A DNA stretch of 64,000 nt. It comes from Bacteroidales bacterium. GTDB taxonomy: Bacteria > Bacteroidota > Bacteroidia > Bacteroidales > Bacteroidaceae. The position numbers were made by a program, and so were the translations under genes. How positions within the stretch are numbered: position 1 is the stretch's first letter; every line of letters starts with the position of its first letter. Under the pieces are notes generated by a model. That model worked only from the letters and a program-made list of their open reading frames with translations. It made no database searches and was not told where the DNA came from. Where the stretch lies: NCBI GenBank assembly GCA_004557035.1, contig SFFB01000012.1:6898-70897 (forward strand). Reading direction: 5' to 3'. Positions 28,154 through 37,312 of this stretch are shown one piece after another.

Positions 28154-29548
28154 TTAAAACTCGGCCGAACCCGGGGTGCGGGGGAAGGGAATGACGTCGC
28201 GGATGTTTTGCATACCTGTGACGAAAAGGATAAGGCGTTCAAAACCGAGGCCGAAGCCGCTGTGGGGACAAGAACCGAAGCGGCGGGTGTCGAGATACCA
28301 CCACATGTCTTTCATCGGTATGTCGAGTTCTTTGATGCGGGCAAGGAGTTTGTCGTAGCTCTCTTCGCGCTCTGAGCCGCCTATGATTTCGCCAATCTGC
28401 GGGAAGAGCACGTCCATGGCTCTTACGGTCTTGCCGTCTTCGTTGAGTTTCATGTAGAAGGCCTTGATTTCCTTGGGATAGTCCGTGAGGATGACGGGGC
28501 GCTTGAAGTGAGTCTCGACGAGGTAGCGCTCGTGCTCGCTGGCCAGGTCGGCACCCCAATAGATGGGGAACTCAAACTTGTGGCCGTCGGCTACGGCTTT
28601 TTCCAGGATATTGATGCCCTCGGTGTAGGTGAGGCGGACGAAGTCGTGCTCCACTACGAAGTGCAGGCGGTCCAAGAGTCCCGGGTCGATCATCTTGCAG
28701 AGGAAGGCCAGGTCGTCGGCACAGTGTTCGAGCGCATACTTGACACAGAACTTGATAAAGTCTTCGGCCAAGTCCATATTGTCGTTGATGTCGTAGAAGG
28801 CGGCTTCCGGCTCAATCATCCAAAACTCGGCGAGGTGGCGCGGCGTGTTGGAGTTCTCGGCACGGAAGGTGGGGCCAAACGTATAAATGGCTCCGAGAGC
28901 CGTGGCTCCGAGCTCGCCTTCGAGCTGACCACTCACGGTGAGCGAGGTGGGTTTGCCAAAGAAGTCGTCGCTATAGTCAATCTTGCCGTCTTCGGTCTTC
29001 TCGAGCTTGTAAAGGTTTTTGGTTGTCACCTGAAACATCTGGCCGGCACCTTCACAATCGCTGGCGGTGATGATGGGGGTGTGGAAATAATAGAAGCCGT
29101 GCTCGTCGAAATAGCGGTGTATGGCCATGGCCATTTGGTGGCGGATGCGGAAGACGGCGCCGAAGGTGTTGGTGCGCAGACGCATGTGAGCGTGTTGACG
29201 CATATATTCAAAGGTCTGTCCCTTCTTTTGCATGGGAAATTCAGAGCCACAAGTGCCAAGCACTTCTATTTCGTCGGCCTGCAACTCTACGCTCTGTCCC
29301 CCACCCTGGCTTTCCACCAGACGGCCGCTTACGCTCAGACAGGCGCCGGTGGTGATAAGGCGAAGCATGTCGGCGTCGAACTTCTCCACGTCGGCTACAA
29401 TCTGAATGTTTTTTATGGTCGAACCGTCGTTTAAGGCGATGAAGTTGACCGATTTGCTGCCGCGGCGTGTTCTCACCCAGCCCTTCACGGTGATGGTCTG
29501 GCCGGAGGCGGTGAGCGCCAAGGCGTCGATTATTCTCGTACGTTTCAT
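28154..29548 (-). CDS. asnS: Asparaginyl-tRNA synthetase
   Basis: A class IIb synthetase that charges tRNA-Asn. The 464-residue protein starts with an OB-fold anticodon domain ([23 protein letters not shown]). It has motif 2 ([25 protein letters not shown]), longer than shown here, and ends with motif 3, [21 protein letters not shown], and the final [11 protein letters not shown]. These distinguish AsnRS from AspRS. The pseudouridine synthase gene starts its own unit 41 bases upstream on the same strand. Confidence 0.97.
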   Translation of the reverse strand: MKRTRIIDALALTASGQTITVKGWVRTRRGSKSVNFIALNDGSTIKNIQIVADVEKFDADMLRLITTGACLSVSGRLVESQGGGQSVELQADEIEVLGTCGSEFPMQKKGQTFEYMRQHAHMRLRTNTFGAVFRIRHQMAMAIHRYFDEHGFYYFHTPIITASDCEGAGQMFQVTTKNLYKLEKTEDGKIDYSDDFFGKPTSLTVSGQLEGELGATALGAIYTFGPTFRAENSNTPRHLAEFWMIEPEAAFYDINDNMDLAEDFIKFCVKYALEHCADDLAFLCKMIDPGLLDRLHFVVEHDFVRLTYTEGINILEKAVADGHKFEFPIYWGADLASEHERYLVETHFKRPVILTDYPKEIKAFYMKLNEDGKTVRAMDVLFPQIGEIIGGSEREESYDKLLARIKELDIPMKDMWWYLDTRRFGSCPHSGFGLGFERLILFVTGMQNIRDVIPFPRTPGSAEF

Positions 29549-29589
29549 AATTTATTGGGAGAAAGAAAAAGTGTCGGATAAATAAGATG

Positions 29590-30822
29590 TCAAGACATAT
29601 AAAGCATATTGACCTCGGCCTCTGTGAGGTAGCGCCAGTCTCCGCGCTTCACATTCTTTTTGGTGAGGCCGGCAAAATAGACGCGGTCCAGTTTCACCAC
29701 ATTGTAGCCCAGGTGTTCGAAGATGCGGCGTACGATGCGGTTTTTGCCGGAGTGGATTTCGATGCCTACCTCCTTTTTGCTATCGGGCGAGGCGTATTCC
29801 ACGGCGTCGGCTTTCACTTCGCCGTCTTCGAGGGTGACGCCTTCGGCAATCTGTCTGAGGTCGGCAGCCGTCACGGCCTTGTCGAGAGTGACGTGATAAA
29901 TCTTTTTCTTCAAAAACTTGGGGTGAGTGAGTTTTGAGGCAATCTCGCCGTCATTGGTGAGCAGGAGCACGCCGGTGGTGTTGCGGTCAAGGCGACCCAC
30001 GGGATAGATGCGTTCACGGCATGCGTCGGTGACAAGATCCATCACGGTGCGGCGATTTTGGGGGTCGTCGCTTGTGGTGACGTAGCCCTTAGGCTTGTTG
30101 AGCAGCACGTAGACTTTCTTTTCCATCTTGACGGCTTGGTCGTGAAAGAGCACGGTGTCTGTGCGCAACACCTTGGTACCGAGTTCGGTCACCACCTCAC
30201 CGTTGACGGTCACCACGCCCGAGGCGATGTATTTGTCGGCTTCGCGGCGCGAGCAAATGCCCGAGTTGGCCAAGAAGCGATTAAGACGCACCGGCTCGTT
30301 GGGGTCGTAGTGTTTCTCTTTATATTCCAGCTGCTTTTTGTGACTGTATTTGGCGTGAGGATTATAAGGCTTGGAAAACTTGCGGTCGCGAGCGCCGGAT
30401 GTGCCGGTATAGTGGTTTTCACCGCCATAGGCTGCACGTCCACGACCATAATTGCCGCGCTCGCCGCCCTGGTTCCAAGCGCCTTCGCGGCCGTAGCCCT
30501 CGTCGCCACCCTCTGTTCTGAAAGGTTTGCGGCCAAAGGGTCTGGGTTTGCCAAAGCGGTCGGAACGGCCAAAGCCGCCTCTGCTCTCACTGCCGAAGCG
30601 CGAGCCGCCGTCGCGATCGAAGTGACGCTCGCCACGGTTGTTTCCGTTGCGACCGAATTGTCCCTCTCGTGCGTTTTCGTCGTTTGAAAATCCGCCATCA
30701 CGGCGGGGGCGGAAGCCTCCTCGGCTTTTGCCGGCAAAACGGCCGGCGGGCCGCCATCCCGAAGACTGACCGTCACGGCCTGTCTCACCGGGTGATTTAA
30801 AATCAAAATCTTTGTCAGACAT
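29590..30822 (-). CDS. rluB: RsuA/RluB-family pseudouridine synthase with a long RGG-rich N-terminal tail
   Basis: It converts a uridine in ribosomal RNA to pseudouridine; 23S rRNA is likely if it is RluB, but the target is inferred. Residues 178-209 form an S4 RNA-binding domain (VRLNRFLANSGICSRREAD). The catalytic domain has YPVGRLDRNTTGVLLLTNDG with the catalytic Asp279, and HSGKNRIVRRIFEHLGY. Residues 1-170 are an extra tail rich in Gly, Arg, Phe and Asp with many RGG/RFG-type units, likely disordered and RNA-binding. The E. coli enzymes lack a long N-terminal tail. Confidence 0.88.
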   Translation of the reverse strand: MSDKDFDFKSPGETGRDGQSSGWRPAGRFAGKSRGGFRPRRDGGFSNDENAREGQFGRNGNNRGERHFDRDGGSRFGSESRGGFGRSDRFGKPRPFGRKPFRTEGGDEGYGREGAWNQGGERGNYGRGRAAYGGENHYTGTSGARDRKFSKPYNPHAKYSHKKQLEYKEKHYDPNEPVRLNRFLANSGICSRREADKYIASGVVTVNGEVVTELGTKVLRTDTVLFHDQAVKMEKKVYVLLNKPKGYVTTSDDPQNRRTVMDLVTDACRERIYPVGRLDRNTTGVLLLTNDGEIASKLTHPKFLKKKIYHVTLDKAVTAADLRQIAEGVTLEDGEVKADAVEYASPDSKKEVGIEIHSGKNRIVRRIFEHLGYNVVKLDRVYFAGLTKKNVKRGDWRYLTEAEVNMLYMS

Positions 30823-30850
30823 GTGTGGTTGTTATAATAAGGTGTAAGTC

Positions 30851-32200
30851 TTAGTTCATTCCCGTGTAGTTGTGGGGCGTGATGGCGCGGAGTTCGGCCT
30901 TCACTTTGTCGTCTACGTCGAGACCGTCGATGAAGGTACTGATGCTTTGTTGCGTAATGGCGGCATTGGTGCGGGTAAGGGCCTTGAGGGCTTCGTAGGG
31001 GTGCGGATATCCTTCGCGGCGGAGCACGGTTTGCAGGGCCTCAGCCACCACGGCCCAGCAGTTGTCGAGGTCGCGACTGATGGCTTCCTCGTTGAGCAGG
31101 AGTTTGCCCAGACCTTTGAGGGTGCTGCTCAGGGCGATGAGGGCATGACCCATGGGCACGCCGATGTTACGGATGACGGTGGAGTCGGTAAGGTCGCGCT
31201 GCAGGCGACTGATGGGGAGTTTGCGGCTCAGGTGTTCGAGCACGGCGTTGGCCAGTCCGAGGTTGCCCTCAGAGTTTTCAAAGTCGATGGGATTGACCTT
31301 GTGGGGCATGGCACTCGACCCCACCTCGCCGGCTTTGATTTTCTGCTTGAAATATTCCATCGAGATGTATTGCCAAAAGTCGCGGTCGAGGTCGATAATG
31401 ATGGTGTGCACGCGCTTCATGGCGTCAAACACGGCAGCAAGCGAGTCGTAGTTGCTGATTTGGGTGGTGTAGGTCTCACGCTCCAAACCGAGGCGTTCAC
31501 TCACGAACTTGTCGCCAAAGGCCGGCCAGTTGATGTGGGGATAAGCCACGTGGTGGGCGTTGTAATTGCCGGTGGCACCGCCAAACTTGGCCGTGATTTT
31601 GATGTCGGTAAGGCTTTCGAGCGCACGTTCCAGACGGTAGGCAAACACCTTGACCTCCTTGCCCAAACGTGTAGGCGAGGCGGGTTGGCCGTGGGTCTTG
31701 GCCAGCATGGGAATGTCTTTCCACTCTTCGGCATAGGCGTTGAGGCTGTCAATCACCTGTTTCACCATCGGCACATACACCGTCTCGAGGCTGTCTTTGA
31801 GCATGAGAGGGAACGACGTGTTGTTGATGTCTTGCGAAGTAAGGCCGAAGTGGATGAACTCCTTGTAGGCCTCAAAGCCTCCCATGGCGTCGAGTTGCTC
31901 TTTGATGAAATATTCGATGGCCTTAACGTCGTGATTGGTGACGCTCTCGATTTCTTTCACGCGCTCGGCATCTTGGATGCTGAAATTGCGGTAAATGTCA
32001 CGCAGAGCTTCGTAGCGATTGTGGTCAAAGCCTTCGAGGCCTGGCAGGTTACTGTCGCAAAGGGCAATGAAATATTCCACTTCCACCCTGACGCGGTATT
32101 TCATCAAGGCATATTCTGAGAAGTAAGGCGCGAGGGCTTCAGTCTTGCCGTGGTAACGTCCGTCGATGGGCGAAACGGCCATAAGCGTAGAGAGAGACAT
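30851..32200 (-). CDS. purB: Adenylosuccinate lyase
   Basis: It cleaves SAICAR and adenylosuccinate in purine synthesis. I start at ATG 32198-32200 (MSLSTLMAVSPIDGRYHGKT), giving 449 residues; an upstream in-frame start would place the -7 box and leader inside the protein. The family signature GSSAMPHKVNPIDFENSEGN lies near 293-312, and KTHGQPASPTRLGKE carries the catalytic His region. Length and the SPIDGRY start match the E. coli-type PurB. The gap to the downstream pseudouridine synthase gene is 28 bases, so the two may be co-transcribed. Confidence 0.95.
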   Translation of the reverse strand: MSLSTLMAVSPIDGRYHGKTEALAPYFSEYALMKYRVRVEVEYFIALCDSNLPGLEGFDHNRYEALRDIYRNFSIQDAERVKEIESVTNHDVKAIEYFIKEQLDAMGGFEAYKEFIHFGLTSQDINNTSFPLMLKDSLETVYVPMVKQVIDSLNAYAEEWKDIPMLAKTHGQPASPTRLGKEVKVFAYRLERALESLTDIKITAKFGGATGNYNAHHVAYPHINWPAFGDKFVSERLGLERETYTTQISNYDSLAAVFDAMKRVHTIIIDLDRDFWQYISMEYFKQKIKAGEVGSSAMPHKVNPIDFENSEGNLGLANAVLEHLSRKLPISRLQRDLTDSTVIRNIGVPMGHALIALSSTLKGLGKLLLNEEAISRDLDNCWAVVAEALQTVLRREGYPHPYEALKALTRTNAAITQQSISTFIDGLDVDDKVKAELRAITPHNYTGMN

Positions 32201-32268
32201 AATCTGAAAAATGTATACTATATATAATATATGTGTGGGATGTGTCGGAAAGATGTGTGTTGGAACTG

Positions 32269-32355
32269 CAAAGTTAGTGCAAGCGAGAGCAAAGGCCAAA
32301 AAAAACTTGTTTTTTATTGGACTTTGCCGAGCGCAGCCTAACTTCTGCGAAGCAA
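32269..32355 (-). promoter_or_regulatory. purB promoter with conserved upstream module
   Basis: Minus strand: -33 TTTG (32297-32300), 20-base spacer, -7 box TAACTTTG (32269-32276). Farther upstream, GCAGAAGTTAGGCTGCG and CTCGGCAAAG closely match the tandem repeat before the amylase gene (GCAGAAGATAGGCTGCGG, CTCGGCAA), and the region around the -7 box (CTTGCACTAACTTTGC) matches CTTGCACTATCTTTGC there. Confidence 0.7.
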
Positions 32356-32553
32356 AAGTTACAGCAAATGCTCGGAAACAACAAAAAAACTAAATTTTTA
32401 TTGGCTGCAAGGCAACCAGGGATGGCAATATTGGATTTGAGCATTCGCGCCAATATTTACGCGTAAAATGTAAACTAAGTATTACATTTTTGGCTGGTGT
32501 GCGTTAAAGTTGTGTTAATAGAGTTTACCCCCCCGTTTGTCGCCAAAGTTCTC

Positions 32554-32561
32554 TACATTTG
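32554..32561 (+). promoter_or_regulatory. Probable -7 box of the secreted-protein/peptide pair
   Basis: TACATTTG matches TAnnTTTG, 88 bases before the ATG. A TTTG at 32536-32539 is only 14 bases upstream, so the -33 assignment is doubtful. Confidence 0.45.
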
Positions 32562-32649
32562 CGCGAAACCTTATCCTTAGAGCGCCAAAGCACGACGACT
32601 TCAGTTGAAACAATTCTCCTTTTTATTCATCCTTAACAACTTAAACCGT

Positions 32650-33909
32650 ATGAAACATTCTACTTTTCTGGCCACGGCTCTCGGTTTTTTCGCATCTCTG
32701 AGCGTGGCAGCTTCGAGTTACAACGAAGTGCAGTTGACTTTCACCCGTACCGGAACGGCCGTTAACACCGTCACCGTAAGCGTCGCCGACGAAAACGGCA
32801 CAGCCATCGACGGTGTGACCGCCGAGTTAGTGTCTTTGAAAAAGACGGGCGAGGCGGATTGTACGCTGATGCCCAATAGCACTGCACAGTACAAACCAGG
32901 CGTTGATAATTCGTCTTTAGCTCCCGCTTACGACAACAGGCAAAACGGCTACATGACCTTCCTCTTCAAAATCACAGGCCTCTCTGATTTTATGTGGAAC
33001 AAATGCACCATCGGTGTTTTGCCGGTCAGTTCATCCGGACAAAAGCAATCCTCAGCAGCCAATCCACGCAAATTCACTTTCGACGTAAATTGCGGCAGCG
33101 AGTCGACATCTTTGAGCCCTGTAGCCACATTAGCCAACGAAAACATCGTCACTCAGTTTGATGCCGATAACAGTGCCGTTTGGCACGACATCTCGATAAA
33201 CGGCACCAAGACCACAGCACCTGCAGAGATGTATCTGCAAGTCAAAATCACAAAAACCGATAGCCAGGGTTGCTTCGTTGCCATCAATAAAATCAAGCTC
33301 AGCAAGGTGACCTATCCCGTCACACTCGCCGAAACCAGCAACGTGGGCAATGCCGCCACTTTCAGTGCCGAAGAAGCTACTACCGTGCCCAACGGCGTGA
33401 ACATCTACAAAGTCGTGACAAGCGACGACAACACTTCGGCTACCCTCACCCAAGTTGAAGGCAATGTCATTCCCGCCCGTCAAGGTGTCATTCTGTTATC
33501 AAGCACAGCTGCCTCGGCCAACCTCTATGCCACAACCGCCGGCAATACTTCTGATTTCAGCGACAACGAACTCATCGCCATCCCTGGTGGCGGCACGCCC
33601 ACGGCCGAAGGCAAAACACTCTACGTCTTCACCAAAAACACCGAAGGCGCTGCCCTCTTCAAACTCCTCGACACCGCCAACGGTGAATTTGCCGCCAACA
33701 AAGCCTGCCTCGGCATCTCCACCTCGGGCGAAACTCCTGCCACCATTCGCATGAGCCTCGACGGCAACCTCACCGGCATTGGCTCAGTAGCCACCCGGCA
33801 GCCTGCCGCGGACGACAACACGCTCTACGACCTCACCGGACGCCGTCTGACCAAGCCAGCCAAGGGACAAATCTGCATCAGCTCAGGCCGCAAGATTGTA
33901 GTGAAATAA
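32650..33909 (+). CDS. Secreted protein with Prevotella-type C-terminal region; partner of a downstream peptide
   Basis: I start at ATG 32650, which opens a signal peptide (HSTFLATALGFFASLSVAAS); the product is 419 residues. The N-terminal 200 residues look like a beta-sandwich. The segment from about 225 on (VTYPVTLAETSNVGNAATFS, GVNIYKVVTSDDNTS, GNVIPARQGVILLSS) resembles the corresponding part of the protein at 62322-64000 (YATLNLPMAVEKATGVKAYY, GDVIPANTPVILVAE). Both end with a sorting-like tail: here LYDLTGRRLTKPAKGQICIS followed by SGRKIVVK. A 59-residue peptide gene follows after 33 bases. Function unknown; probably cell-surface or secreted. Confidence 0.75.
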   Translation: MKHSTFLATALGFFASLSVAASSYNEVQLTFTRTGTAVNTVTVSVADENGTAIDGVTAELVSLKKTGEADCTLMPNSTAQYKPGVDNSSLAPAYDNRQNGYMTFLFKITGLSDFMWNKCTIGVLPVSSSGQKQSSAANPRKFTFDVNCGSESTSLSPVATLANENIVTQFDADNSAVWHDISINGTKTTAPAEMYLQVKITKTDSQGCFVAINKIKLSKVTYPVTLAETSNVGNAATFSAEEATTVPNGVNIYKVVTSDDNTSATLTQVEGNVIPARQGVILLSSTAASANLYATTAGNTSDFSDNELIAIPGGGTPTAEGKTLYVFTKNTEGAALFKLLDTANGEFAANKACLGISTSGETPATIRMSLDGNLTGIGSVATRQPAADDNTLYDLTGRRLTKPAKGQICISSGRKIVVK

Positions 33910-33942
33910 ACCATCTGTCAAACCTTTAACTTCACAGAAACT

Positions 33943-34122
33943 ATGAACAAGAAAACATATCTCGCACCGCAGTCTGAACTCATGACTTGCCACACCGAAA
34001 GAATGATTGCCACGAGCGACCCCACGGTGACCATCTCCAACGACGAAGACGACAAGGCCGCAGGCAGCGCGTCGCTCACCCACCGCAAAAACCAGTGGGG
34101 CAGCGCCCTTTGGGAAGAATAA
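33943..34122 (+). CDS. Small peptide (59 aa), family with the one at 62102-62290
   Basis: ATG 33943 to TAA 34122 encodes 59 residues: start MNKKTYLAPQSELMTCH, an acidic middle (SNDEDDKAAGSAS) and the end LTHRKNQWGSALWEE. The 62-residue product of 62102-62290 shares KKxYxxPxS near the start, an A-x-S at residues 23-25, and LTxRKxxxWxSxLW at the end. There is no signal peptide or transmembrane segment. Both peptides directly follow a secreted protein with a similar C-terminus. The shape (conserved start and end, variable middle) is reminiscent of a peptide precursor or a small partner protein, but I do not know its function. Confidence 0.75.
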   Translation: MNKKTYLAPQSELMTCHTERMIATSDPTVTISNDEDDKAAGSASLTHRKNQWGSALWEE

Positions 34123-34208
34123 GACAGCGCCGCACATAGTCGGCCATACCGATCATTAAAGGTCTATAGACTCCGGCTCAGACCCGCAAGGTCTGGGTCG
34201 GTTTGTCT

Positions 34209-34365
34209 TTTGACCTTTCCGCCGCAACGTATAAATTTGAGACAGGAAAAGAATGAGAGGCCGCCTTGTGGCCTCTTTTTTTATGCTCCAAAGTTTTACG
34301 GCCATAAGGCCCGTTTTTACGCTCTTTATGCCAGGTTTTTCTGTCCCTATTCCCATAGAGCCACG
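34209..34365 (+). repeat. Phased element, locus C: promoter-like box, hairpin, 21-base modules
   Basis: TTTG (34209-34212) and TAAATTTG (34232-34239) are spaced by 19 bases, a consensus promoter. A hairpin AGAGGCC (34256-34262) / GGCCTCT (34270-34276) with a T run follows. Then come modules in 21-base phase at 34303 (CATAAGG within the palindrome GGCCATAAGGCC), 34324 (CTTTATG) and 34345 (CCCTATT). The modules are more decayed than at the other loci. Confidence 0.6.
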
Positions 34366-34457
34366 CCCTCATTCCGACATTTCCCAGAGCCATTTCGGCC
34401 TCCATTTTCCTCATCCCCGCCTCATTCCCGCCCATTCACAAAAAAACTGTGCCCGTG

Positions 34458-34490
34458 TTTGTCATTAACCACACGGTGTTTGTACATTTG
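34458..34490 (+). promoter_or_regulatory. Orphan promoter in front of a candidate small RNA
   Basis: -33 TTTG (34458-34461), 21-base spacer, -7 box TACATTTG (34483-34490): a full consensus match with no protein-coding gene directly downstream. Confidence 0.65.
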
Positions 34491-34496
34491 CACTAC

Positions 34497-34663
34497 CGAG
34501 AAACATACCCTCAACTGCCATCCTTTCGTTTCTCCCCTTTATTTCGTCTCTCCCGCATCCGGCGTTTCGTTTCGACAACCCCTCGATGGATGCACCAAAA
34601 CGCCTCAAAAAGACTTAAAACACCAAAATTCGGGCTACGGGCCTTAATTTTGGTGTTTTTTTG
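34497..34663 (+). ncRNA. Candidate small RNA ending at an intrinsic terminator
   Basis: A transcript from the promoter at 34458-34490 would start near 34497 and stop at the hairpin AACACCAAAATT (34619-34630) / AATTTTGGTGTT (34646-34657), which is followed by a run of T. The RNA would be about 165 bases. Its first half is unusually pyrimidine-rich. An 88-codon-type open frame is not evident in a good context. The gyrA promoter begins right after the terminator, so gyrA is a separate unit. This could also be a decayed gene remnant. Confidence 0.45.
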
Positions 34664-34664
34664 T

Positions 34665-34695
34665 TTTGTCGTTGACGGGGTTTGACTTAATTTTG
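34665..34695 (+). promoter_or_regulatory. gyrA promoter
   Basis: -33 TTTG (34665-34668), 19-base spacer, -7 box TAATTTTG (34688-34695). The start codon is preceded by the A/T leader CCTATAATATATTAT. Confidence 0.7.
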
Positions 34696-34747
34696 CATAG
34701 TCAAAAACAATGCGCAAAAACATCATCAAACACCTATAATATATTAT

Positions 34748-37288
34748 ATGACTCCTGAAGACAAAATCATCCAAGTCAATATAGAGGAGGAAATGAAGAC
34801 CTCTTATATCGACTATTCGATGTCGGTCATCGTGGCGCGTGCTCTGCCCGACGTGCGCGATGGCTTCAAGCCGGTGCACCGCCGCATCCTCTACGGTATG
34901 CTCGGACTGGGCAACACCCACGACAAACCCACGCGCAAATCGGCCCGTACGGTCGGCGACGTGCTCGGTAAGTATCACCCCCACGGCGACAGTTCGGTCT
35001 ATGGCGCCCTCGTGCGTATGGCCCAAGACTGGAACATGCGCTACACCCTCGTGGAGGGACAGGGCAACTTCGGTTCGGTGGACGGTGACTCACCCGCTGC
35101 TATGCGCTACACCGAAGCCCGACTCAGCCAGGTGGGCGAAGCCTGTATGACCGACCTCGACAAGGAGACCGTAGACATGGCGCCCAACTTCGACGACTCG
35201 CTCGAAGAGCCCACCGTGATGCCCACACGCATCCCCAACTTCCTGGTGAACGGCGCCAGCGGCATTGCAGTGGGTATGGCCACCAACGTGCCCACCCATA
35301 ATCTCGGTGAAGTCATCGACGGCTGCGTGGCCTATATCGACAACGAAGACATCACCGTCGATGAGCTTATGCAATATGTCAAGGCCCCCGACTTCCCCAC
35401 GGGCGGTTACATCATGGGTATGCAGGGCGTGAGAAGCGCCTACGAAACCGGACGCGGACGCGTGGTGATGAGAGCAAGAGCCGAAATCGAAAACGGACCG
35501 CAGCACGACATCATCGTGGTCAACGAAATACCCTACGGCGTGAACAAGGCCGAACTCATCAAGAGCATTGCCGACCTCGTGAACGAAAAGAAAATTGACG
35601 GCATCGCCAACGTCAACGACGAGAGCGACCGCGAAGGTATGCGCATTGTCGTCGACGTGAAACGCGACGCCAACGCCGGTGTGGTGCTCAACAAACTCTA
35701 TAAAATGACGGCACTGCAAACGAGCTTCTCGGTGAACTGTATCGCACTGGTTCACGGCCGTCCGAAATTGCTTACCCTCAAAGACTGCATCAAATATTTT
35801 GTGGAGCACCGCCACGACGTGGTCATTCGCCGCACACGCTACGACCTGCGCAAAGCCGAAGAGCGCGCTCACATCCTTGAGGGACTCATCATTGCCAGCG
35901 ACAACATCGACGAGGTGGTGCACATCATCCGTGCTTCAAAGACACCGGCCGAGGCTGTCGGCAACCTCATGGCCCGTTTCAACCTCGACGAGATACAGGC
36001 CAAGGCCATCGTCGACATGCGCCTGGCACAGCTCACCAACATCCAGCAAGACAAACTGCACCAGGAATATCAGGAAATCGAGCAGCGCATCGCCTATTTG
36101 CAAGAAATCCTGAACAATCCCGAGGTGTGCAAGAAGGTGATGAAAGACGAACTCATCGAGGTCAAAGAGAAATATGCCGACGAGCGACGCTCTGAAATCA
36201 TGCTCTCTAACGAAGAGTTCAACCCCGAAGACTTCTATGCCAACGATGAAGTGGTCATCACCATCAGCCATTTGGGTTACATCAAACGCACACCGCTGGC
36301 CGACTTCCGCGCACAAAACCGCGGCGGAGTGGGTTCGAAGGGCGCGTCGACACGCGACGAAGATTTCATCGAATATATCTATCCGGCCACGATGCACAAC
36401 ACGATGCTCTTCTTCACGGCAAAAGGTCGCTGCTTCTGGCTCAAGGTGTATGAAATCCCTGAAGGAGCCAAAAACTCTAAGGGCCGCGCCGTGCAGAATA
36501 TGCTCAACATCGATCCCGACGACAGCATAAACGCCTGCCTGCATATCAAAAAATTGGGCGATGCAGAGTTTTGTCGCACACACTTCGTTATCTTTGCAAC
36601 CAAACAGGGCATCATCAAGAAGACTTGCCTCTCGGAATACTCCCGTCCACGCACCAACGGCGTTAACGCCATCGGCATTCGCGAAGACGACCGCGTGGTC
36701 GGCGTCTGCCTGACCAACGGCTCTGACGAAATCATGCTGGCCAACCGCAGTGGCCGCGCCATCCGCTTCAACGAAAACGCCGTGCGGCCAATGGGTAGAA
36801 CCGCCACCGGTGTGCGCGGTATGACACTCGACGAAGGCGGCAACGACGAAATCGTCGGTATGATTTGCATCAACGACAAAGAGCGTGAGACCGTGCTTGT
36901 GGTGAGCGACCAAGGCTATGGCAAGCGCTCGGAAGTGGAAGCCTATCGCATGACCAACCGTGGCGGCAAAGGCGTCAAGACCCTTCAGGTGACCGAAAAG
37001 ACCGGACGCGTGGTGGCTATCAAGGCCGTGACCGACGACGACGACCTCATGATCATCAACAAGAGCGGCATAACCCTGCGCATGAAACTCGAAAACGTAC
37101 GCGTGATGGGACGCGCCACACAAGGCGTTCACCTCATCGAACTGGAAAAGCGTCGCGACGAAATCTCAAGCATCTGCCAAGTGCCCAAACAGACCGACGA
37201 CGAGGCCGAAACGGCCATAGACGATGCCACAACAGAGCCAGGCACCGACGCCACTCAGACCAACGACACCGAAAACAATCAGGAATAA
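34748..37288 (+). CDS. gyrA: DNA gyrase subunit A
   Basis: This is the DNA-breaking subunit of gyrase. The 846-residue protein has the N-terminal breakage-reunion domain with [19 protein letters not shown], the quinolone-determining region [17 protein letters not shown] (Ser82 equals E. coli Ser83; Gly86 is at the E. coli Asp87 position) and the catalytic Tyr121 in [10 protein letters not shown]. The C-terminal domain contains the GyrA box [10 protein letters not shown], which marks gyrase rather than topoisomerase IV. The tail is acidic ([19 protein letters not shown]). A TPR protein gene follows 24 bases downstream. Confidence 0.95.
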   Translation: MTPEDKIIQVNIEEEMKTSYIDYSMSVIVARALPDVRDGFKPVHRRILYGMLGLGNTHDKPTRKSARTVGDVLGKYHPHGDSSVYGALVRMAQDWNMRYTLVEGQGNFGSVDGDSPAAMRYTEARLSQVGEACMTDLDKETVDMAPNFDDSLEEPTVMPTRIPNFLVNGASGIAVGMATNVPTHNLGEVIDGCVAYIDNEDITVDELMQYVKAPDFPTGGYIMGMQGVRSAYETGRGRVVMRARAEIENGPQHDIIVVNEIPYGVNKAELIKSIADLVNEKKIDGIANVNDESDREGMRIVVDVKRDANAGVVLNKLYKMTALQTSFSVNCIALVHGRPKLLTLKDCIKYFVEHRHDVVIRRTRYDLRKAEERAHILEGLIIASDNIDEVVHIIRASKTPAEAVGNLMARFNLDEIQAKAIVDMRLAQLTNIQQDKLHQEYQEIEQRIAYLQEILNNPEVCKKVMKDELIEVKEKYADERRSEIMLSNEEFNPEDFYANDEVVITISHLGYIKRTPLADFRAQNRGGVGSKGASTRDEDFIEYIYPATMHNTMLFFTAKGRCFWLKVYEIPEGAKNSKGRAVQNMLNIDPDDSINACLHIKKLGDAEFCRTHFVIFATKQGIIKKTCLSEYSRPRTNGVNAIGIREDDRVVGVCLTNGSDEIMLANRSGRAIRFNENAVRPMGRTATGVRGMTLDEGGNDEIVGMICINDKERETVLVVSDQGYGKRSEVEAYRMTNRGGKGVKTLQVTEKTGRVVAIKAVTDDDDLMIINKSGITLRMKLENVRVMGRATQGVHLIELEKRRDEISSICQVPKQTDDEAETAIDDATTEPGTDATQTNDTENNQE

Positions 37289-37312
37289 AATCAACCTAAA
37301 ACCCGAAAAATC

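Larger units (their letters stand above)
32201..32649. other. Divergent intergenic region between purB and the secreted-protein gene
   Basis: It holds the purB promoter module (32268-32355) and a -7 box for the plus-strand gene (32554-32561). The part 32360-32530 is A/T-rich and shows nothing else I recognise. Confidence 0.6.
34123..34747. other. Intergenic region between the 59-aa peptide gene and gyrA
   Basis: From left to right: a hairpin cagacccgcaaggtctg (about 34180-34196) followed by T-rich sequence, possibly a terminator; the phased element locus C (34209-34365); a complete promoter at 34458-34490; a strong terminator at 34619-34663; and the gyrA promoter at 34665-34695. Confidence 0.65.

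Noticed and set aside
34983..35010. Possible quinolone-resistance change in GyrA (Gly86 at the E. coli Asp87 position)
   Set aside because: Ser82 is intact, and Gly at this site may well be the natural residue in Bacteroidales; without aligned relatives it cannot be called a resistance mutation.
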